DNA from: Ohtaekwangia sp035628875
Lineage (GTDB): Bacteria > Bacteroidota > Bacteroidia > Cytophagales > Cyclobacteriaceae
Direction of reading: 5' to 3'
Assembly: GCA_035628875.1 (NCBI GenBank)
Contig: DASPIZ010000151.1
Span: forward strand, 1 to 64,000
Length of the DNA stretch: 64,000 nt
Part shown: in pieces, positions 54,129-63,868 of the stretch
How the letters are laid out: the number at the start of each line of letters is the position of its first letter
Numbering within the stretch: the stretch's first letter is position 1
Position numbers and translations under genes: made by a program
Notes under the pieces: generated by a model
What the model saw: the letters and a program-made list of their open reading frames with translations, nothing else
Told to the model about the DNA's origin: nothing
Databases searched by the model: none

Positions 54129-57101
54129 ATGGATCCGCGAAAAATATGGTTTCTTCTTCTGTTATGCTTCTTCTCATACAATATAGTCGCGCAAAAGAAT
54201 GTTGTATACCAGCAACTCTCGATTGACGATGGGTTGTCGCAAAACACCATTAACACCATCTTTCAGGATAGCAGGGGTTTTATGTGGTTTGCCACACAGA
54301 ACGGGCTAAATAAATACGATGGCGCGACCTTTACGGTTTTTCAGCACAACGCTGATGATACAACAACCATTTCCAGCAATGATGTATATGCCGCTTTTGA
54401 AGATCGCGACCTGAACTTATGGTTTGGAACACGATCAGGACTATCGCGGTTCAACCGTGATACAAATACTTTTTCAAATTTTGATTATCAGCAGGGTGGT
54501 CAATACACCATGCGACCGGTGTGGTGCATATTAGGCTCCAAATCGGAAGACGAACTCTGGATTGGCGCATCGGGTGGTCTGTTTTCTTTTCACACCAGAA
54601 CCGGTTCGTTTAATCACTATAAAGTCAATGATAGCATCCAGAATGCAAACTCTATCCGGGCCATATGTGAAGACCAAAAAGGAAAACTTTGGATTGCACC
54701 TACCGTTGGGCCGTTAATGCAATTCGATCGCAATACAAAATCTTTTCTGCCCATTCGGGTAAAAGGAAACGCAACGCATGCCCTGGAGAACATAACGTGT
54801 CTTGCGTTGGATCATACCGGAGATGTTTGGATCGGTAATGAGCATGGCGTACTGATTCGATACGATAACACACTACAAACCATCGAGCAATTTCATCTCA
54901 ACGAACAATATCCCATCCGAACTCTAATGGAAGACCAGGAAAATAATCTCTGGCTTGGAACGGATAAGGGTGGCACATTTTTATTCGATAAGAAACGCAA
55001 AGAATTCATTCCGTTGTTGGATAAGAATGAAGAAAGCGATAAGGTGGTTCTTTCGCTATATAACGATTTAAAAGGAGATGTATGGTTAGGAACTTATCAC
55101 GGCGGCGTTTACCTGTTCGATAAGACGGATACAACATTTCAGAACTTTTCACCATATCAAAAGATTAACGGTTCTAATGAGAGCAATTCCGTGTTGTCCA
55201 TCATGGAAGGCGAAGGTTCTTTGTGGCTGGGTACCGATGGAGGTGGACTGGTTCAGAAAAAAGGAAAAGAAATTCGGCATTACAAAAAAGCCGGCGATCC
55301 CAATAGTCTCCCGGACAATACCATTCTGTGTCAGGCGTATGACCATGTGAAAGGATTAATGTACATCGGCACTTATGCTAACGGTATGTCTGTTCGCGAT
55401 ATGAAAACCGGAAAAGTCACAACATATACCCGCGATAATGGCTTGAATGATAACAGTGTCTGGGCCATCCTTTTGGACAACGACGTCGTTTGGATCGGAA
55501 CAAACAACGGCGGACTAAACATGTTTGATACCAGGCGTAAAACATTTCGTCAATTCACCAATACACTAAAAGACGAAAGAACCATCAGTTCCAACACCAT
55601 CCGTTGCATACTAAAAGACAGCAGAAACAACCTCTGGATTGGAGCCGTATCCGGGTTAAACAGAATGAACGAAGACAGTACATTTACTTCATTCTTTCAC
55701 CACGACGGTGAAAACAGCATAAGCGACAACAACATACTTTGTCTTTACGAAGATGCAGGAAAAAATATATGGATGGGAACACTCGGTGGCGGATTGAATA
55801 AATATGATCATCGCACAAACACATTTACGAGTTTTCAGCAGAAGGATGGATTAGCAGGTACCATTGTATACGGTGTACTGGAAGATGATCTGGGCCATAT
55901 CTGGATGAGTACAAACAAAGGGATTTCACGGCTGGACCCGCTAAAAAAAGAAATCCGAAATTTTGATACGCACAGCGGATTGCCCAGTTCACAGTTTAAT
56001 ATTGGCGCCGCTTTTAAAAGTAAATCCGGTAAAATGTTTTTTGGAAATGTAGCCGGCGTTTGTTCTTTCTTTCCTCATCATATCCAGCAGAACCTGTATC
56101 GCCCTCCTATTGTAATAACCGATTTTTCAATTTTTAATAAATCAGTAAGCATTACACAAGATTCGCCTTTACAAAAATCCATTACGGAAACATCAGAGAT
56201 TAAGCTTGACCATACACAAAATGTGTTCAGTTTTAAATTTGCTGCGCTTAATTTTACCCATTCTGAAATGAACAGTTTTGCTTACAAGCTAGAACCGTTT
56301 GATAAAGACTGGAATTATGTTGGCCAGAAAAATGAGGCTACTTATACTAATCTCGACCCGGGAACCTATCAGTTTAAGGTAAAAGGCTCGAACAATGATG
56401 GCATCTGGAACGAGAACTACGCATCAGTTCAGATCATCATTACACCACCTTTCTGGAAAACCTTTTGGTTTCAGCTAACCGCCATGCTTATTATAGTGAG
56501 TGGAATTTATGGAACTTATCTATTGAAGATCAGGTCCATAAAAAGACAAAAAAGTATGCTGACCTCCCTGGTAAATGAGCGTACACTTGAAATCGAAGAG
56601 AAAAATAAACTCTTATTGGAAACACAGATTAAAAATGCCCAACTGGCCAATCAAAAACTAAAGGATGAAATTACGAGCAAAAGCAAGGAGCTTACCAATT
56701 ACACGCTGCTCATTATCCAGAAAAACAAATTACTTGGTGATCTGAAAACCAAACTAAAAGAAGTAATCCGGCATCCCGCTACGAGCAACCTACGCGATTT
56801 TAAAAACCTGGTTAAGCTGATCAATCAAAATTTTAGTCCGGAAAAAGAATGGAATGAATTTAATGTAAATTTCAACCGGGTACACGAGGGATTTATTGAA
56901 AACCTGAAAGAAAAGTTTCCTGATCTCACTTTAAACGATCTCAGGCTTTGCACCTTGTATCGCATTGGCATTCCTACTAAAGACATCGCCGAAGCAATGG
57001 GAATATCTCAATCCAGCGTAAAGATGGCGCGCTATCGCCTACGAAAAAAACTCTCCCTCGCCCCCGACGAGGACATCCTCATATTTTTGAATACGTTGTA
57101 G
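54129..57101 (+). CDS. Reg_prop/Y_Y_Y membrane regulator with C-terminal LuxR-type HTH
   Basis: A 990-residue one-component sensor. Signal peptide about 1-21 (FSYNIVAQ), then two seven-bladed propellers built of Reg_prop repeats (IFQDSRGFMWFATQNGLNKY; ...LWIG...GL.R.), a Y_Y_Y domain (about 690-775, FAYKLEPFDKDWNYVG), one membrane helix (about 785-805), a coiled coil (NERTLEIEEKNKLLLETQIK) and a LuxR/GerE-like HTH (LNDLRLCTLYRIGIPTKDIA, MGISQSSVKMARYRL). It has no histidine-kinase or receiver domain, unlike hybrid two-component sensors. It would bind oligosaccharide in the periplasm and switch on the SusC-SusD-GH18 genes that follow (inference from position). Confidence 0.92.
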   Translation: MDPRKIWFLLLLCFFSYNIVAQKNVVYQQLSIDDGLSQNTINTIFQDSRGFMWFATQNGLNKYDGATFTVFQHNADDTTTISSNDVYAAFEDRDLNLWFGTRSGLSRFNRDTNTFSNFDYQQGGQYTMRPVWCILGSKSEDELWIGASGGLFSFHTRTGSFNHYKVNDSIQNANSIRAICEDQKGKLWIAPTVGPLMQFDRNTKSFLPIRVKGNATHALENITCLALDHTGDVWIGNEHGVLIRYDNTLQTIEQFHLNEQYPIRTLMEDQENNLWLGTDKGGTFLFDKKRKEFIPLLDKNEESDKVVLSLYNDLKGDVWLGTYHGGVYLFDKTDTTFQNFSPYQKINGSNESNSVLSIMEGEGSLWLGTDGGGLVQKKGKEIRHYKKAGDPNSLPDNTILCQAYDHVKGLMYIGTYANGMSVRDMKTGKVTTYTRDNGLNDNSVWAILLDNDVVWIGTNNGGLNMFDTRRKTFRQFTNTLKDERTISSNTIRCILKDSRNNLWIGAVSGLNRMNEDSTFTSFFHHDGENSISDNNILCLYEDAGKNIWMGTLGGGLNKYDHRTNTFTSFQQKDGLAGTIVYGVLEDDLGHIWMSTNKGISRLDPLKKEIRNFDTHSGLPSSQFNIGAAFKSKSGKMFFGNVAGVCSFFPHHIQQNLYRPPIVITDFSIFNKSVSITQDSPLQKSITETSEIKLDHTQNVFSFKFAALNFTHSEMNSFAYKLEPFDKDWNYVGQKNEATYTNLDPGTYQFKVKGSNNDGIWNENYASVQIIITPPFWKTFWFQLTAMLIIVSGIYGTYLLKIRSIKRQKSMLTSLVNERTLEIEEKNKLLLETQIKNAQLANQKLKDEITSKSKELTNYTLLIIQKNKLLGDLKTKLKEVIRHPATSNLRDFKNLVKLINQNFSPEKEWNEFNVNFNRVHEGFIENLKEKFPDLTLNDLRLCTLYRIGIPTKDIAEAMGISQSSVKMARYRLRKKLSLAPDEDILIFLNTL

Positions 57102-57110
57102 GAATTCAGA

Positions 57111-57171
57111 TTCAAAGTTCAAGGTTCGAATTGGAGGTTTGAAGTTTGAAGTTTGAGGTGTGAGGGTTGTG
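57111..57171 (+). repeat. Heptamer-phased repeat, TTYAAAG type (copy 3)
   Basis: Phased units TTCAAAG, TTCAAGG, TTGGAGG, TTTGAAG, TTTGAAG, TTTGAGG, TGTGAGG. Same style as 27454-27507. Confidence 0.75.
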
Positions 57172-57260
57172 TAGTCATATTGTAAGCTCGCAAGGCCCTT
57201 TGTACTTTGTATTTCGTTCATCGTACTTGTATCTCGTACCTTAATTCACTCCCAACAAAC

Positions 57261-57294
57261 TCGAAGCTCGTAGCTCGCAACTCGCAACTATTTC
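57261..57294 (+). repeat. Heptamer-phased repeat, CTCGTA type (copy 3)
   Basis: Units such as AGCTCGT, AGCTCGC, AACTCGC, AACTATT. Its distance of 90 bp from the TTYAAAG array matches the 92 bp seen at 27734-27826. Confidence 0.7.
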
Positions 57295-57340
57295 CTTGTA
57301 GCCCTTAATTTCTGCATTTACACACAAAAACTGCGAAAAA

Positions 57341-57354
57341 CTACGCATACGTAG
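57341..57354. promoter_or_regulatory. CTACG-CATA-CGTAG palindrome, candidate operator of the SusC operon
   Basis: CTACG and CGTAG flank CATA, 53 bp before the SusC ATG at 57407. A two-fold site of this kind suits a dimeric LuxR-type HTH such as the one in the regulator encoded just upstream. Confidence 0.45.
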
Positions 57355-57406
57355 CCTCATTGTAATCGGCTGTAGGTCCTCATGTAGCCCTTAATAATTT
57401 CATATA

Positions 57407-60400
57407 ATGACCAAAAAACAAAATATTGTATCACCCTTTCTTCATTCCAAGCAATTAATTAACCCCAACCCTATGATAAGACTATCTACTGTTTTAAGAA
57501 GAATCACCGGGATTATCCTGGTGTTGCTGCCCATGCAACTCGCCTGGGCACAGGACTCGCCCATTACCATTTCAGGTAAGATTACCTCCGCTGATGACAA
57601 TCAACCTTTACCCGGTGCTTCCATTGTAATCAAAGGAACAATTTCCGGGACAGTTTCAGATGCTGAAGGTAAATATTCCATTAAAGCGGAACCCGGGAGT
57701 GTACTTGTGTTTTCATTCGTAGGAATGGACTCGCAGGAAATTCTTACAGGAACCCAAACCACAATAGATGTTGTAATGATTTCTAACGCGACGAATCTGG
57801 GAGAGGTGATCATCACGGCTTTAGGCATTGAGCGTAACAAACGAGAAATTGGGTATTCTGTTTCGGAATTGTCCGGAGACCAGGTTTCAACAGCACAGGA
57901 AGTCAACGTAATTAATTCATTATCCGGAAAAGTAGCCGGTGTCGACATTTCCACAACCACTGCAGGACCAACAGGATCATCCAGAGTGGTTATACGTGGC
58001 AATTCTTCGCTGGCAGGAAACAATCAGCCACTCTACATAATAGATGGTGTACCCATGGACAACTCTGATATGGGAGAAGGTGCCGGCATGTGGGGTGGAT
58101 ACGACATGGGCAACGGTGCGGCTAACCTTAATCCAAATGACATTGAATCAATCTCTGTACTTAAAGGGGCCTCGGCATCTGCCTTGTATGGCGCGCGCGC
58201 TTCGCATGGTGTGATCATGATTACAACCAAATCAGGTAAAGGACAGAAAGGACTTGGCGTGGAGTTTACCAGCAACTACACCGTTGAAAAGGTACTTTCA
58301 AAATTCGATGATTACCAAACAACGTATGGCATGGGTCGTGATGGTGAGCTTCCTACAATTGACAATGCAGAAACTACACAGGTAGCCTGGGGCGCGAAAT
58401 TAGATCCATCCATTTCAGTTCCCATTTATAACGGTGAATTAAAACCTTTCGGCGTGGTCAATGATAATATCTTAAGCTTCTTCCGTCCAGGTTCCACTGC
58501 CACCAATACACTTTCACTGTCCGGCGGATCAGACAAAGCTTCTGTGCGTGTTTCATTATCCGATTTAAGAAACAAAGACATCGTACCAAATACGGGATTA
58601 CAGCGCAACACATTCCTGATCAATACGTCGGTTACTTTAGGAGAAAAACTTACCATTTCCGGTAAGGCCAATTATATCAATGAACGCGTAAACAACAGAC
58701 CTGCCCTTTCCGATAATCCGAACAACGTAGGATTGGCACTTTTAGGTATAGCCCCCAATTTTGATCAACAGTGGTTATCAAAAGGATATAAAGACAAGAC
58801 CGGAAACTACGTTGACTGGAACGGTGGTAATATTTACCGGATCAACCCATACTGGTCAATCAATGAAATTGAAAATGAATCCTTGAAACACCGCCTCATG
58901 GGATACCTTCAACTCAATTATGACTTTACAGATTGGTTGAGTTTGCAGTTGCGAGGCGGCACAGACTATACCAATTTCAGATACACTAATTTTTCACCTC
59001 GTGGCACCCCTACACGGGATACTGGCTCATTGGATGAAATTATAAATACTGTATCTGAAAATAATTACGAAGCATTATTGAGATTCAATAGAAAATTAGC
59101 GGATGATTTAACCTTGAATGTTTATACTGGTGGAAACATCATGTATTATAGACGCGAACAGTTTAGTAATACAGGACTAGACATTGTGCTTGAAGATATC
59201 CATCCGATAACAAATTTTACCAGACAACGGAGTGGCTACGCATTTTATGAAAAGCAGATAAATTCACTGTACGGATCAGCGCAGTTAGGATATAAGGACA
59301 CCTATTACCTGGAGGGAACATTCCGCAATGACTGGTCTTCTACCCTCCGCAAAGGCATGAACTCGTATTTCTATCCTTCTGTTTCTGGAAGCCTGGTATT
59401 TTCTAATCTTCTTCCGGACCAACGTTTCCTTTCCTTTGGAAAATTGCGAGCATCATGGGCAGAAGTGGGTGGTGACACCGATCCATATCAGCTAAACTTA
59501 ACGTATGGGCTACTGGATTTTTCACTACTTGATAAACCATTGGGTCAAATCTCCAACACAAGCATTCCAAACCGCGATTTAAAGCCTACGCAAACATATT
59601 CTTACGAGCTGGGTACGGAACTTCATTTTCTGGATGGTCGTATCCGAATCGATGCTACCTATTACAATTCCAGAACAGTAGATCAGATCCTTGCCTTAAA
59701 GATCCCATCAACAAGCGGGTATAATGCAGCGATTATAAACGCTGGTGAAATCACTAACAAAGGAGTAGAATTGTCCCTCTCAGCTACGCCAGTATCTACT
59801 TCGTACGATTTAAAGTGGGATGTGATGGTAAACTACACAAGAAACATCAACGAAGTAAAGGAACTACATGAGCAGGTTAAAACGTATGAACTATCGGCCG
59901 CGCGTTGGGCTGGCGCAGTAATACAGGCAAAGGAAGGCAATGCCTATGGCGTTATAGTTGGACGTAAACTGAAACGCGACGATGAAGGTAACATCATTCA
60001 TAATGCCGCAGGATTACCCATGGCAACTGGTGCCGAAGATCAGGCTGTACTTGGCAACGGTGTACACAAATGGATGATGGGAATTTCAAACACCATTTCC
60101 TACAAAGGGTTTAGCTTAAGTGCATTGGTTGATATTAAAGTTGGTGCCGACATCTATTCCATGAGTAATGCTTTGGCACACCAGAATGGCACAGCGGAAG
60201 CAACCCTGGAAGGCCGTGAAGCATGGTATGCGTCTGAGGAAGCAAGACTGGCTGCAGGTGTTAGTGAAGAATCCTGGATTCCTACAGGCGGATATATTGG
60301 TAAGGGTGTCGTGAATACAGGAACAAGCGATGAACCTGTCTATGTCGAAAACACCAAACCCGTAAATCCGCAAGATTATTGGGGTTCATTGCTGGAAAAT

Positions 60401-60667
60401 TCTCCGGAGCCTTTTATCTACGACGCAAGCTATGCCAAGCTGCGCGAGGTTACACTAAGCTATAATATTCCATCTAAGGTATTTACCAGCACACCGTTTC
60501 AGAGTATCTCTGTTTCTTTTGTTGCACGAAACCTGTTCTTGCTTTACAGCAATATTCCCAATGTTGATCCTGAATCAGGCTATAACAATGGCAATGGACA
60601 AGGTTTCGAATACGGCTCAATTCCATCGCGAAGAAGCTACGGACTTAGTCTTAATGTAAAATTCTAA
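57407..60667 (+). CDS. SusC/RagA family TonB-dependent transporter
   Basis: A 1086-residue outer-membrane transporter. The leader contains MIRLSTVLRRITGIILVLLP and ends LAWAQD; since it looks like a normal signal peptide from ATG 57473, the 22 residues before it may not be translated. Then CarboxypepD_reg (ISGKITSADDNQPLPGASIV), a TonB-box-like NLGEVIITALGIER, plug (VVIRGNSSL, PLYIIDGVPMD, DIESISVLKGASASALYG, HGVIMITTKSGK) and the barrel ending SLNVKF. It heads a SusC-SusD-GH18-like operon and is probably controlled by the Reg_prop-LuxR protein upstream. Cargo is likely a chitooligosaccharide or N-glycan piece, judged from the GH18 genes (inference). Confidence 0.95.
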   Translation: MTKKQNIVSPFLHSKQLINPNPMIRLSTVLRRITGIILVLLPMQLAWAQDSPITISGKITSADDNQPLPGASIVIKGTISGTVSDAEGKYSIKAEPGSVLVFSFVGMDSQEILTGTQTTIDVVMISNATNLGEVIITALGIERNKREIGYSVSELSGDQVSTAQEVNVINSLSGKVAGVDISTTTAGPTGSSRVVIRGNSSLAGNNQPLYIIDGVPMDNSDMGEGAGMWGGYDMGNGAANLNPNDIESISVLKGASASALYGARASHGVIMITTKSGKGQKGLGVEFTSNYTVEKVLSKFDDYQTTYGMGRDGELPTIDNAETTQVAWGAKLDPSISVPIYNGELKPFGVVNDNILSFFRPGSTATNTLSLSGGSDKASVRVSLSDLRNKDIVPNTGLQRNTFLINTSVTLGEKLTISGKANYINERVNNRPALSDNPNNVGLALLGIAPNFDQQWLSKGYKDKTGNYVDWNGGNIYRINPYWSINEIENESLKHRLMGYLQLNYDFTDWLSLQLRGGTDYTNFRYTNFSPRGTPTRDTGSLDEIINTVSENNYEALLRFNRKLADDLTLNVYTGGNIMYYRREQFSNTGLDIVLEDIHPITNFTRQRSGYAFYEKQINSLYGSAQLGYKDTYYLEGTFRNDWSSTLRKGMNSYFYPSVSGSLVFSNLLPDQRFLSFGKLRASWAEVGGDTDPYQLNLTYGLLDFSLLDKPLGQISNTSIPNRDLKPTQTYSYELGTELHFLDGRIRIDATYYNSRTVDQILALKIPSTSGYNAAIINAGEITNKGVELSLSATPVSTSYDLKWDVMVNYTRNINEVKELHEQVKTYELSAARWAGAVIQAKEGNAYGVIVGRKLKRDDEGNIIHNAAGLPMATGAEDQAVLGNGVHKWMMGISNTISYKGFSLSALVDIKVGADIYSMSNALAHQNGTAEATLEGREAWYASEEARLAAGVSEESWIPTGGYIGKGVVNTGTSDEPVYVENTKPVNPQDYWGSLLENSPEPFIYDASYAKLREVTLSYNIPSKVFTSTPFQSISVSFVARNLFLLYSNIPNVDPESGYNNGNGQGFEYGSIPSRRSYGLSLNVKF

Positions 60668-60677
60668 CGACATCACA

Positions 60678-62285
60678 ATGAAAAAAATACTTTATATAAT
60701 CTTTACAATGCTCTTCAGTCTGGCGTTAATCCGATGCGACCATTTTGAAGAAATGAACCAGGACCCAACCAAATCGACTGACATGGATCCTAACCTGATG
60801 TTATCGAACATTCAGTTGCAACTATCCGGCGGGCAATTCGAACAACTTCGTAATGGGTTCATCTACTCCGGCGAATGGATGCAACACTGGACAGGCGAAT
60901 ATTCCACAACTGAGTTTGGTGGTAAAGGTGTACGATCCGATCAGTACATGAGTGCATTGTGGATTTCACAATATCCACGCGAAGTAAAAAATGTCGTAGA
61001 TATGGTTGAGCGTACTAAAGATGATCCCACCCAATCAAATATTAACGCCGTATCACGCATCATGAAAGTCTACATCTTTTCCCGTTTAACGGATTTGTAT
61101 GGCGACATACCATATTTCGGAGCAGGAAAAGGCTATTATGACAGGGTATTTACACCTGCATATGATCGCCAGGAAGATATATACAATGATTTTTTTATCG
61201 AGCTGGATGCAGCCGTTAAAGCACTTGATCCTTCCAAAGACGTAATTACAGAAGACTTCTATTACAACGGTGACATTGCACGTTGGAAGAAGTTTGGTAA
61301 TTCCCTGCGTTTACGGCTGGCCATGCGACTTACAAAGGTCAATATCAACAAAGCCCAAACAGAGGCAGAAGCTGCTATAGCACTTGGTGTAATGCAAAGC
61401 AACGCCGACATGGCTGTGATGAAACACATTAATGTAGCTTGGGAAGGCGGAACATTTGGAGGCAATGGAACTTCGTATGCATTTATGAATACTTCCACAA
61501 CAGCGGACGAAAGTGTATTCCGGATGTGCAGCACTTTCGCCGACTACATGATCGACACAGGCGACCCAAGGTTAACGATTTTTGGACGCAGTTATCTGAA
61601 AGAATCAAACAGACCAACAGATGTTACAGACCTGGTGTATGATGAATTGGGAAGCTATCATGAAATGGCTTTGCCACCCAGTACATTTTCATGGGAAGCA
61701 TCGCAGTTGGGTACACCAATCATAATTGATGTAAACGGCGAAACAGTTGAACTTACAAAACTTTACCAATGCCTTCAGCCTTCACGTTACATTGCTGCAA
61801 TTGATGCACCGTATATTATGATGAGCTATGCAGAGGTTGAATTATGGATGGCCGAAGCTGCGTTTCGTTCATGGACTACCGGACGGACTGCACAAGAACA
61901 TTTCAGTACCGCGTTACAGGCCGGCGTAAATCAAATGAGTACGTATGGCGCTCCTGATGTATCTGCTTCCGTCGTTACAGATTTTGTAAATGACAATCCG
62001 CTGGTGAATGGACAGGAACTCGAACAGATCAATACACAACTATGGATCAACTTTGCCCTGAACGGTCAGGAGGCCTATGCTAACTGGAGAAGATCTGGTT
62101 TTCCGGCCATCGTGTACCCCAACCGTGATCCCGGTGTAAACCAATCTAACGGACAAATTCCAAGACGCATGCAATATCCACAGGAGGAACTTGACTACAA
62201 CACAGCAAGTGTCAATGAAGCGATACAACGTATGCCGGAAGCAACAGACAGCTGGCTAAACCGCGTATGGTGGGATGCTGAGTAA
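60678..62285 (+). CDS. SusD/RagB-like lipoprotein (SusD-like_2 type)
   Basis: A 535-residue surface lipoprotein with lipobox C20 in LALIRCDHFEE. The N-terminal DHFEEMNQDPTKSTDMDP motif is typical of the SusD-like_2 branch. Helical TPR-like segments include AVSRIMKVYIFSRLTDLYGD, RWKKFGNSLRLRLAMRL and ILS-type MMSYAEVELWMAEAAFR. Follows SusC by 10 bp, so they are cotranscribed. It acts as the lid on the SusC channel. Confidence 0.95.
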   Translation: MKKILYIIFTMLFSLALIRCDHFEEMNQDPTKSTDMDPNLMLSNIQLQLSGGQFEQLRNGFIYSGEWMQHWTGEYSTTEFGGKGVRSDQYMSALWISQYPREVKNVVDMVERTKDDPTQSNINAVSRIMKVYIFSRLTDLYGDIPYFGAGKGYYDRVFTPAYDRQEDIYNDFFIELDAAVKALDPSKDVITEDFYYNGDIARWKKFGNSLRLRLAMRLTKVNINKAQTEAEAAIALGVMQSNADMAVMKHINVAWEGGTFGGNGTSYAFMNTSTTADESVFRMCSTFADYMIDTGDPRLTIFGRSYLKESNRPTDVTDLVYDELGSYHEMALPPSTFSWEASQLGTPIIIDVNGETVELTKLYQCLQPSRYIAAIDAPYIMMSYAEVELWMAEAAFRSWTTGRTAQEHFSTALQAGVNQMSTYGAPDVSASVVTDFVNDNPLVNGQELEQINTQLWINFALNGQEAYANWRRSGFPAIVYPNRDPGVNQSNGQIPRRMQYPQEELDYNTASVNEAIQRMPEATDSWLNRVWWDAE

Positions 62286-62362
62286 CCTTGCCAAACAAAT
62301 CTAAAAGAGCGTGGGTAAGCCTACGTTCAACTAATTTTGTATCACTATAGTTATCATGAAGT

Positions 62363-63706
62363 ATGAAAAAAATTAAATATATATTTTATATCCCGGTCAT
62401 GTTATTCGCATTGGCGATGACAAGCTGTGAAGACACCGCAAAGAACCCGGTATTTGGCGACGATGAACTGCCCCGCATTTTCGGATGGCCACTGGGAAAT
62501 GCCTTTTCTGTAGATATCGAAGATTCCCTTGTTCTCGACTTTACGATATCACCGGCAAATGATGCAACCTATCAATGGTTTTTAGATGACGTTGAGATCA
62601 GTACCGATAAACGCGTAGAAATCGAATTTGATGAAGTTAAAGAATATAACATCAAGTTTGTTGTGACACGAAACAATGTAGTGAACTCAAGACAAGCTAT
62701 CGTTAATGTAACGGAAGACAGACCGTTTGAGCCAAAGCCATACCAAAAGAAAATGATTGGCTTCCTGACCCGTGATGGTTCATTGAGTGATATTGATTTC
62801 GCTCACCTTACGCACCTTGTGATCTCGTCTGCCGTAGTAGGTGAAGTAGAGGGTAAGCTCGTCGATACAACTTTTACCGGAATGAACATTCCGCAGATTG
62901 TAGCCGCTGCGCATAGCGCCGGCGTCTATGTAATGCTCGACGTAACCGGAAATGTGGTTAATCTCACAGGTGGTGGACTCTATGCCGACTATGCATTTTT
63001 CAACGTGATTGCCGATCCGGCAAAACGTACCACAGCGATTAATACGATTATAAAATTTGCAACAGATAATAAGCTTGATGGCATTAACATCTTCTTGAAT
63101 AATACTTCGGAAGGAAGTCTTGATCAGGCTGTTGTTAAATCGTTCTTTGAAGCCATCCCCGATGCACTACCGGAAGGCCCCAATGGTGTATTCTTCTATT
63201 CCGCTACAGTACCTGGAGGCTGGACGACTCAAACCCTTGCTCCCGTTTCAAAGATTGATGCGATAGACTGGATCAACATCCAGGCATTCCGTTATGAAGA
63301 TCTTACGCCAGTATCACACTCGCCACAATGGGCTGCTGCGGATCTTGCTGCCCAATGGATGGGGCTTGGTGTTCCGAAAGAAAAAATCGTGATCGGCTTT
63401 CCAGCTTTTGGCCTGCATTACTTCCTTCCCGACGACGGAACAGTAGTAGGTTGGGGTAACCTCTGGCAGTTTACAGCTTATAAGAGTTTCAAAAGTCTAT
63501 TGGCCACAGATCCGGATGCACATACAAAAAATCTCATCGCTGTTGATGACGGAATTTTCTATGACGGTCATCCGGCCGTTATAGAAAAAGCAACTTATGT
63601 TGTTGATCAGGAGTTTGGTGGTTTAATGATGTGGAGCCTGGAGAGCGACACAAAAGATCCGGTAAAGTCATTACTTAAAACGGCCTACACCGGGTTAGGT
63701 AATTAG
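62363..63706 (+). CDS. GH18-like surface lipoprotein without catalytic glutamate
   Basis: A 447-residue lipoprotein with lipobox C22 in AMTSCEDT. Residues about 30-115 form an Ig/PKD-like domain (ISPANDATYQWFLDDVEIST). Residues 125-447 are a GH18-type TIM barrel (KKMIGFLTRDGS, HLTHLVISSAVV, VYVMLDVTGN, DAIDWINIQAF, EKIVIGFPAFG). The active-site motif DGxDxDxE reads D239-GINIFLN: the middle Asp residues are N242 and F244 and the acid Glu is N246. It is thus almost certainly inactive and probably a surface glycan-binding protein of this PUL, as found for some SusE/F-position proteins. Third gene, 77 bp after SusD. Confidence 0.9.
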   Translation: MKKIKYIFYIPVMLFALAMTSCEDTAKNPVFGDDELPRIFGWPLGNAFSVDIEDSLVLDFTISPANDATYQWFLDDVEISTDKRVEIEFDEVKEYNIKFVVTRNNVVNSRQAIVNVTEDRPFEPKPYQKKMIGFLTRDGSLSDIDFAHLTHLVISSAVVGEVEGKLVDTTFTGMNIPQIVAAAHSAGVYVMLDVTGNVVNLTGGGLYADYAFFNVIADPAKRTTAINTIIKFATDNKLDGINIFLNNTSEGSLDQAVVKSFFEAIPDALPEGPNGVFFYSATVPGGWTTQTLAPVSKIDAIDWINIQAFRYEDLTPVSHSPQWAAADLAAQWMGLGVPKEKIVIGFPAFGLHYFLPDDGTVVGWGNLWQFTAYKSFKSLLATDPDAHTKNLIAVDDGIFYDGHPAVIEKATYVVDQEFGGLMMWSLESDTKDPVKSLLKTAYTGLGN

Positions 63707-63721
63707 TTATATCATCTTAGG

Positions 63722-63755
63722 GTAAAGCGTTGGATAACCTGGCGCTTTACTTCTT
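63722..63755 (+). terminator. Hairpin after the GH18-like gene
   Basis: GTAAAGCG (63722-63729) pairs with CGCTTTAC (63743-63750) over 13 nt, followed by TTCTTT. 15 bp after the stop. Probably a terminator or attenuator between the transporter part and the next GH18 gene. Confidence 0.5.
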
Positions 63756-63868
63756 TACACTTCCATCTGAAGACGAATAAACATTTTCAATTTTATAACG
63801 AGCCGATGTTCAATTGCCAGTTGACTTTATCTACGATCGTATTGATTCGTAAACGTAATCTTGTGATT

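Larger units (their letters stand above)
57102..57406. other. Gap between PUL regulator and SusC, repeats and operator candidate
   Basis: Contains two heptamer-phased arrays (57111-57171 and 57261-57294) about 90 bp apart, a duplicated TGTAGCCCTTAAT word (57297 and 57381 areas) and the CTACG palindrome at 57341-57354. The SusC promoter should lie here, but no clean TAnnTTTG is visible. Confidence 0.55.

Noticed and set aside
54129..57101. Hybrid two-component sensor (HTCS)
   Set aside because: The propellers and Y_Y_Y domain are present, but there is no histidine kinase, receiver or AraC domain; the end is a LuxR-type HTH.
57341..57354. Rho-independent terminator of the regulator gene
   Set aside because: Stem of only five base pairs and no T tract; better read as a DNA-binding site.
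62332..62339. TAATTTTG as a promoter for the GH18-like gene
   Set aside because: It matches TAnnTTTG, but no -33 element lies upstream and the gene is close behind SusD in the same operon.
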